64,000 bases of DNA from assembly GCF_002843305.1 (NCBI RefSeq), contig NZ_PGSG01000103.1, positions 1 to 64,000 on the forward strand, given 5' to 3'. The position numbers were made by a program, and so were the translations under genes. Of this stretch, positions 59,595-64,000 are shown piece by piece (the first letter of the stretch is position 1; each line of letters begins with the position of its first letter). Origin of the DNA: Streptomyces barkulensis. GTDB lineage: Bacteria > Actinomycetota > Actinomycetes > Streptomycetales > Streptomycetaceae. The notes under the pieces were generated by a model. It did no database searches and had not been told where the DNA came from. It saw only the letters and a list, made by a program, of their open reading frames with translations.

Positions 59595-61841
59595 ATGAGC
59601 CGACTGGCGCGACTGGCCGCGGCACACGGAGTCTGCACCTCCTACGACCCGGCCCCGGGCCGTACGATCCGGGTGCCCGACGACACGATCGTCGAAGTGC
59701 TCGCCGCACTGGGCGTCGACGCCTCCACCCCGGACGCCGTCCGTGACGCCCTGGCGCGCCACGCACGTGAGGAGGCGGCCCGGCTGCTGCCCCCCACCGT
59801 CGTCGTACGCGCCGCCTCCCGCGGCGACTCCTCCCCGCCCGCCGCCTCCGCGCCCGTCGTCCGCGGCGGCGTCCCACCGCTCCCCGACGGCACCGCGCTG
59901 AGGGTCGAGACGGAGGACGGCCGCACCCTGGACTGGGGAACGGACCCGGACGCCGAAGGCGAGCGGCTCCCCCTGGGCTGCCACACCCTCCACGCCGAGG
60001 CCCCCGGCGGCCGCACCGCGCACGCCGCCCTGATCGTCGCCCCGGACCGCTTCCCGGCCGTGCGCGACCGCTCCTTCGGCCTGCTCGTCCAGCTCTACTC
60101 GCTGCTGTCCTCGCGCTCATGGGGCATGGGCGACCTGGCCGACCTCGCCGACCTCGCCGCCTGGTCCGGGCGCGCGACCGGAGCCGACTTCATCCAGCTC
60201 AACCCCCTGCACGCGGCCGTCCCCGCCGCCGAGGGCGAGAGGGTGGACCCCTCCCCCTACCGCCCCTCGTCGCGGCGCTTCGCCGACCCGGTGCACCTGC
60301 GGATCGAGGAGATCTCCGAGTACGCCTACCTGCGCGGCGAGGCCCGCGCGAAGGCGGACGAGCTGCTGGCCCAGGCCGCCGAACTGCGCGAGGCCACCCT
60401 CGCCAAGGACGGGATGATCGACCGCGACGCGGTGTGGTCGCTCAAGCGCCGCGCCCTGGAGCTGGTGCGCACCGTTCCCCTCGGACCCGGCCGCCACGTC
60501 GCGTACTGCGACTTCCTCGCCGAGCAGGGCCAGGCCCTGGAGGACCACGCCGTCTGGTGCGCCCTCGCCGAGATCCACGGTCCCGACTGGCGTTCCTGGC
60601 CCGCCGGCCTGGACGATCCCCGCTCGGCCGCCACCGCCCGGGCCCGCGGCGAACTGCTGGACCGGGTGGACTTCCACACCTGGCTGGCCTGGCTCACCGA
60701 CGCCCAGCTCGCCCGCGCCCAGCGCACCGCCCGCGACGCGGGCATGTCCATCGGCCTGGTGCACGACATGGCCCTGGGAGTCCACCCCTCCGGGGCCGAG
60801 GCCTGGGCGCTCAAGGACTTCCTGGCCACCGGCATGTCCATCGGCGCCCCGCCGGACGCCTTCAGCCCCCACGGCCAGGACTGGGGCCTGCCGCCCTGGA
60901 ACCCGGGCGCGCTGGCCGCCTCCGGCTACGCCCCCTACCGCGCGCTGCTGCGCGGGCTGCTGCGGCACACCGGCGGCCTGCGCATCGACCATGTGATGGG
61001 CCTGTTCCGGCTGTGGTGGGTCCCCGAGGGCCGCCCGCCCACGGAGGGCGCGTACGTGCGCTACGACGCCGAGGCCATGCTCGGCGTGCTCGCCCTGGAG
61101 GCCTACCGCGCCGGGTCGGTCGTCGTCGGCGAGGACCTGGGCACCGTCGAGCCGGGTGTGCGCGGGGAGCTGGCCGGGCGCGGCATGCTGGGCACCTCCG
61201 TGCTGTGGTTCGAGCGCGACTACGACCACGTCCGCACCCCCAGCCACGAGGTCCCCCAGCCGCTGGAGCCGCAGGACTGGCGCGCCGACTGCCTGGCCAC
61301 CGCCACCACCCACGACCTGCCCAGCACCGCCGCCCGCCTGAGCGGCGACCACGTCGCGCTGCGCGACGGCCTCGGCCTGCTGTCCGGCCCGCTCGCCGAG
61401 GAGCAGGCCCGGGACGCCATGGAGACCGCCGAATGGATCTCCCATCTGACCCGTCTGGACCTGCTGCCGGAAGGACCGGGCGAGGAGGAGAGCGAGATCA
61501 GGGGCCTGTACCGCTTCCTGGCACACACCCCCGCGAAGATGGTCGGCGTCTGGCTGCCCGACGGCGTCGGCGACCGGCGCCCGCAGAACGTGCCGGGCAC
61601 CTGGGACCAGTACCCCAACTGGCGGCTGCCCGTCGCCGACGGCGACGGCAGGCCCGTGACCCTGGAGGAACTGGTCACCTCGCCCCGGATGCGCGATCTG
61701 CTGGAGACGGTGTACGAGGAACTGCACGGTCCGCGCGAGCGCCGCATACCGGCTCCCGGGCAGCACGGAGGACAGCACGAGGAGAGCCACGCCGAGCCCG
61801 AAGACCACCCTGGGCGCGTGACGACCGGAGACGTTCGCTAG
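59595..61841 (+). CDS. malQ: 4-alpha-glucanotransferase (amylomaltase) MalQ
   Basis: A 748-residue GH77 enzyme that moves alpha-1,4-glucan segments between maltodextrins. Catalytic residues are seen: nucleophile Asp465 in RIDHVMGLFR, acid/base Glu513 in VVGEDLGTV, and Asp574 in TTHDLPST. SYGMGDL-like SSRSWGMGDLADL near residue 172 starts the barrel. The ~160-residue N-terminal extension is of the long bacterial type. The tail (APGQHGGQHEESHAEPED) is disordered. The ATG has GGAGGAAG upstream. The 99-residue membrane-protein gene follows after 10 bp. Confidence 0.95.
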   Translation: MSRLARLAAAHGVCTSYDPAPGRTIRVPDDTIVEVLAALGVDASTPDAVRDALARHAREEAARLLPPTVVVRAASRGDSSPPAASAPVVRGGVPPLPDGTALRVETEDGRTLDWGTDPDAEGERLPLGCHTLHAEAPGGRTAHAALIVAPDRFPAVRDRSFGLLVQLYSLLSSRSWGMGDLADLADLAAWSGRATGADFIQLNPLHAAVPAAEGERVDPSPYRPSSRRFADPVHLRIEEISEYAYLRGEARAKADELLAQAAELREATLAKDGMIDRDAVWSLKRRALELVRTVPLGPGRHVAYCDFLAEQGQALEDHAVWCALAEIHGPDWRSWPAGLDDPRSAATARARGELLDRVDFHTWLAWLTDAQLARAQRTARDAGMSIGLVHDMALGVHPSGAEAWALKDFLATGMSIGAPPDAFSPHGQDWGLPPWNPGALAASGYAPYRALLRGLLRHTGGLRIDHVMGLFRLWWVPEGRPPTEGAYVRYDAEAMLGVLALEAYRAGSVVVGEDLGTVEPGVRGELAGRGMLGTSVLWFERDYDHVRTPSHEVPQPLEPQDWRADCLATATTHDLPSTAARLSGDHVALRDGLGLLSGPLAEEQARDAMETAEWISHLTRLDLLPEGPGEEESEIRGLYRFLAHTPAKMVGVWLPDGVGDRRPQNVPGTWDQYPNWRLPVADGDGRPVTLEELVTSPRMRDLLETVYEELHGPRERRIPAPGQHGGQHEESHAEPEDHPGRVTTGDVR

Positions 61842-61851
61842 CGTTGACTCC

Positions 61852-62151
61852 GTGGACAACAAGGTCAAGGTCAACGAGAACATCAGGAGCGCCGGCACCG
61901 CCGTGCGCGCCGGATTCGTCACCGCCCTCACCGCGCTGACGCTGCTGGTCGCCTCCCCCTCCGCCCTCGCCCTCTACCGCGACGACGGCGACGACCCGGG
62001 CACCGGCCTGAGCGTGGTCGAGACCCTCGGCCTGTACGTCGTGGCGCCCATCGCCCTGTTCGCGATCATCGCCGCGCTGGTGATGGTCGGCGACAAGTCC
62101 GCCCGCAGGAGCGGTCAGGTCGCCGGCCGCCAGGAGCCCAACCGCGGCTGA
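61852..62151 (+). CDS. Small two-helix membrane protein
   Basis: A 99-residue protein with two hydrophobic helices (VTALTALTLLVASPSALAL and LGLYVVAPIALFAIIAALVMV), the first possibly a signal anchor. The tail is basic and cytoplasmic. No ribosome site is found ahead of the GTG, which lies 10 bp after malQ, so it may be read from the malQ mRNA by reinitiation or from a leaderless transcript. Function unknown; such a gene next to malQ seems conserved in Streptomyces (recall). Confidence 0.75.
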   Translation: MDNKVKVNENIRSAGTAVRAGFVTALTALTLLVASPSALALYRDDGDDPGTGLSVVETLGLYVVAPIALFAIIAALVMVGDKSARRSGQVAGRQEPNRG

Positions 62152-62199
62152 CCCGCGGCCCGCGGCCCGCGGCGTGTTGTGACGGGGCTTTCGGACACC

Positions 62200-62219
62200 G
62201 GGCCGGTCCCCACCGGCCC
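62200..62219 (+). terminator. Short hairpin after the membrane-protein gene
   Basis: GGGCCGGT-CCCC-ACCGGCCC, an 8-bp stem with a 4-nt loop, 48 bp after the stop. No T-tract. Probable end of the malQ unit. Confidence 0.55.
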
Positions 62220-62319
62220 GCCCGGTGACCGGTCGGCTGATTGGCCGGCCGATTGGCCCGGCGAACCGGCCGCCGATCGACCCCGCCAGCAGGGCCGGAC
62301 GGCTCCGTAGCGTCACGGC

Positions 62320-63133
62320 ATGACCCTGCGGACACGGTCGGCCCCGTCCCGGCGGCCGGCACTGGCCCAACTGATCAACTCCGTCGGCGACGGCGCGTAC
62401 TACGTCTGCTCCGCGCTGTACTTCACCCGCGTCGTCGGCCTGTCCGCGACCGAGGTCGGCCTCGGCCTCACCGTCGGCCGCCTCCGGCGCCCCGCGCCTG
62501 GCCGTCCTGCGCGACCGGCCGTACGCGCTGATCACCGCACTCCACACGGCGCTGCTGTTCTACACGCCGCTGCTGAGCGTCGTCGTCCCGCTGTGGGTGG
62601 TGCAGCGCACCGAGGCCCCGCGCTGGACGGTGGCCGCGCTGCTGGTGCTCAACACCCTCGGCGTCGTCGCCCTCCAGGTCCGGGTGGCGCGCGGGGTGCG
62701 GGACCTGCGCACCGCCACCCGCCACATACGCGCCGCGGGCACGCTGATGCCCGCCTCCTGCGCGGCCTTCGCCCTCACCGCCGCCACCGCCTCGCCGTGG
62801 ACGGCCCTGCCGGTCCTGCTGGCGGCCGCCTGCCTCCAGGTCCTGGGCGAGACGGCGCTGGCCTCCGGCGCCTGAGAGATCTCCTTCGGCCTCGCACCCG
62901 ACGACCGCCACGGCCAGTACCAGGGCTTCTTCGGCACGGGAGCGGCCGTCGCCCGCATGCTCGGCCCACTGCTGCTGACCTGGCCGGTCCTGGGCGCCCG
63001 CCCGCTCGGCTGGCTCGCCCTGGGCGCGGCCTTCCTCGCCGCCTCCTGGGCCATGGGCCCTGCGGTCCGGTGGGCGGTGGTGGGGAAGCGACCGGCGGCC
63101 TCACCACAGCACCCGCTGGTGCCGTCGCCGTAG
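62320..63133 (+). pseudogene. Decayed MFS transporter gene
   Basis: The ATG at 62320 opens a normal MFS N-terminus (LAQLINSVGDGAYYVCSALYFTRVVGLSATEVGLGLTVG) in frame 1. At about 62475 the reading jumps to frame 2, where the middle and last helices continue (RPYALITALHTALLFYTPLLSVV and onward), so the segment for several early helices is missing and the frame is shifted. A TGA at 62873 interrupts that frame before the end part (EISFGLAPDDRHGQYQGFFGTG) runs to the stop at 63131. Three lesions make function impossible. Intact relatives of this carrier type have ~400 residues. Confidence 0.88.
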
Positions 63134-63392
63134 GACGCCCCGCACCGGGCGGCCGTGCTCAGGCCGTGACCGACCGCCCTCGGACACGATCGGTTCGAGA
63201 CAGCCGGGGAGGGATCCGGTCAATGTCTCGCGGGAGAGAGGCGGCAGGGGTGAGCAAGAGACCAACTCTGACCAGGAATCACCTTCGCGTACGGAAAACG
63301 CGATGAATGGTTCCGGTTATTGATCTTGTTGTGACGGATGTTGTTCATGTGGTGGTGTCTTGGTGTTCAGGTATTCGTAGTGAGGGGGAAAC
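63134..63392. other. Intergenic region before the small secreted-protein gene
   Basis: About 260 bp. The last 120 bp is relatively AT-rich (TTATTGATCTTGTTGTGACGG around 63315-63335) and likely carries the promoter of the secreted-protein gene. No definite -35/-10 pair chosen and no gene seen. Confidence 0.45.
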
Positions 63393-63740
63393 ATGAAGAA
63401 GACCGCACGGCGCGCTGCGGCCATATCCGGCATGACACTCGCGATCGGTGTCACCCTCGGCGCTGCTCCCGCGCTCGGCTTCTACGCCTGGCAGGGCGAC
63501 GACTACGCCTACACGACGAACGGCGGCAGGAATGCCGAGGTGTGCGACTGGGAAGCGGACGGCAACAAGATCAAGGCCCAGTATCGGCGTGACGGCAGCG
63601 ACACCATCAAGAACTGGTGGAACGAACTCGGCGACGGAAGCTGCTACCCGACTCCCGAAGGCCGCGGGATCAACAAGATGCGTGTGGTCGAGCAGAGGTT
63701 CGCCGCTCCCGACGTCGAGGGCAAGTGGTACTACCGGTAG
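63393..63740 (+). CDS. Small secreted protein of unknown function
   Basis: A 115-residue exported protein. The signal peptide (MKKTARRAAAISGMTLAIGV, with cleavage near APALG, residue ~29) precedes a ~86-residue mature domain rich in Trp, Tyr, Asn and Gly (FYAWQGDDYAYTTNGGRN, NWWNELGDGSCYP) with two Cys residues (EVCDWE and GSCYP) that may pair. The build is that of small extracellular beta proteins or lysozyme-inhibitor-like folds, but no family is recognised. The ATG has GAGGGGGAAA upstream. Codon use is less GC-biased than in neighbours (AAC/AAG plus several AAT and ACG choices). Confidence 0.85.
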   Translation: MKKTARRAAAISGMTLAIGVTLGAAPALGFYAWQGDDYAYTTNGGRNAEVCDWEADGNKIKAQYRRDGSDTIKNWWNELGDGSCYPTPEGRGINKMRVVEQRFAAPDVEGKWYYR

Positions 63741-63834
63741 GAACGACTGACGGAGCATCGTCCGATCACTGGCGGTGGGCGGGGACTCCCCGCCCACCGC
63801 GCCATCTTCTTCCCCGGAGTCTCGGAGCCGCAGC

Positions 63835-64000
63835 GTGAACGACCCAGTCCTGTCCGTCAGGGACGTCAGCCACGGCTTCCCGGGCCGTCCCGTGCTGGCG
63901 CACGTGAACCTGGAGGTGTGCGCGGGCTCGTCGGTCGCGGTGACGGGGCCGTCCGGGACGGGGAAGACGACCCTGCTCTCCTGCGTCCTGGGCCTGGTCA
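63835..64000 (+). CDS. ABC transporter ATP-binding protein (cut by window edge)
   Basis: The first 55 residues are visible: a beta start (PVLSVRDVSHGFPGRPVLAH) and Walker A in GPSGTGKTTLLSCVLGL, the LolD/MacB-like pattern. The GTG has CGGAG seven bases upstream. Only 95 bp separate it from the small secreted-protein gene, so a link (for example export or immunity) is possible but not shown. The remainder lies beyond the window. Confidence 0.9.
   Translation, partial: MNDPVLSVRDVSHGFPGRPVLAHVNLEVCAGSSVAVTGPSGTGKTTLLSCVLGLV

Overview
The window looks like a chromosomal core segment of a Streptomyces-type actinomycete. GC content is very high and third positions are GC-saturated. GTG starts and ATGA/GTGA overlaps are frequent. 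Family markers point the same way: a LAXTG cell-wall protein, paired dynamin-like GTPases beside a second single-strand binding protein, an XRE/DUF5753 plus DUF397 pair, and a csnR-like ROK regulator. From memory the gene order resembles the Streptomyces coelicolor SCO26xx-SCO27xx neighbourhood (copper copZ/copA, ssbB, malQ, csn genes); this was not checked by alignment. No insertion sequence, prophage, CRISPR array or rRNA was seen. There is one tRNA, Arg(TCT).

Left part (1-15.8 kb): copA (cut by the window edge) and copZ behind a CsoR-type operator; a DUF4328 membrane protein; two convergent Na+/H+ antiporters (NhaP-like and NhaA); a PucR-type regulator; then a run of YqiJ-like OB-fold membrane protein, YqiK-type flotillin, a 1700-residue coiled-coil AAA ATPase and a translationally coupled XRE regulator. 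This run looks like a membrane-stress or membrane-organisation module.

Middle (16-32.4 kb): a GGDEF protein with an interrupted signature, an EspR-like regulator with a readable promoter, a ferritin-like pseudogene, two large perfect palindromes, a tandem pair of SPFH membrane proteins, a four-gene overlapping WXG/ESX-like operon with atypical codon use, a truncated exported-protein remnant, an XRE/DUF397/HATPase regulatory group, and a TetR-MMPL operon divergent from an MFS exporter, with a 30-bp dyad between them. The tRNA follows.

Right-centre (32.7-49.3 kb): the dynamin-like pair and ssbB, with a DnaA-box-like element between them, which suggests coupling of sporulation septation to DNA replication or segregation; a thioester-domain LAETG surface protein; EttA; a thioesterase; a truncated hemoglobin; an ABC-2 exporter with a 14-bp-arm dyad at its start; and a Ser/Thr phospho-signalling group (FHA protein, PP2C phosphatase, coiled-coil protein, small ribbon-helix-helix protein).

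Right end (49.7-64 kb): a csnR-csnH-csnK-like amino-sugar group without its ABC transporter, with a promoter and operator in front of csnR; an MscS channel; an HNH nuclease; a GH84-type secreted glycosidase with CBM32; a small repeat-bearing protein just ahead of malQ; a membrane protein; a decayed MFS gene; a small secreted protein; and the start of an ABC ATPase cut by the window edge.
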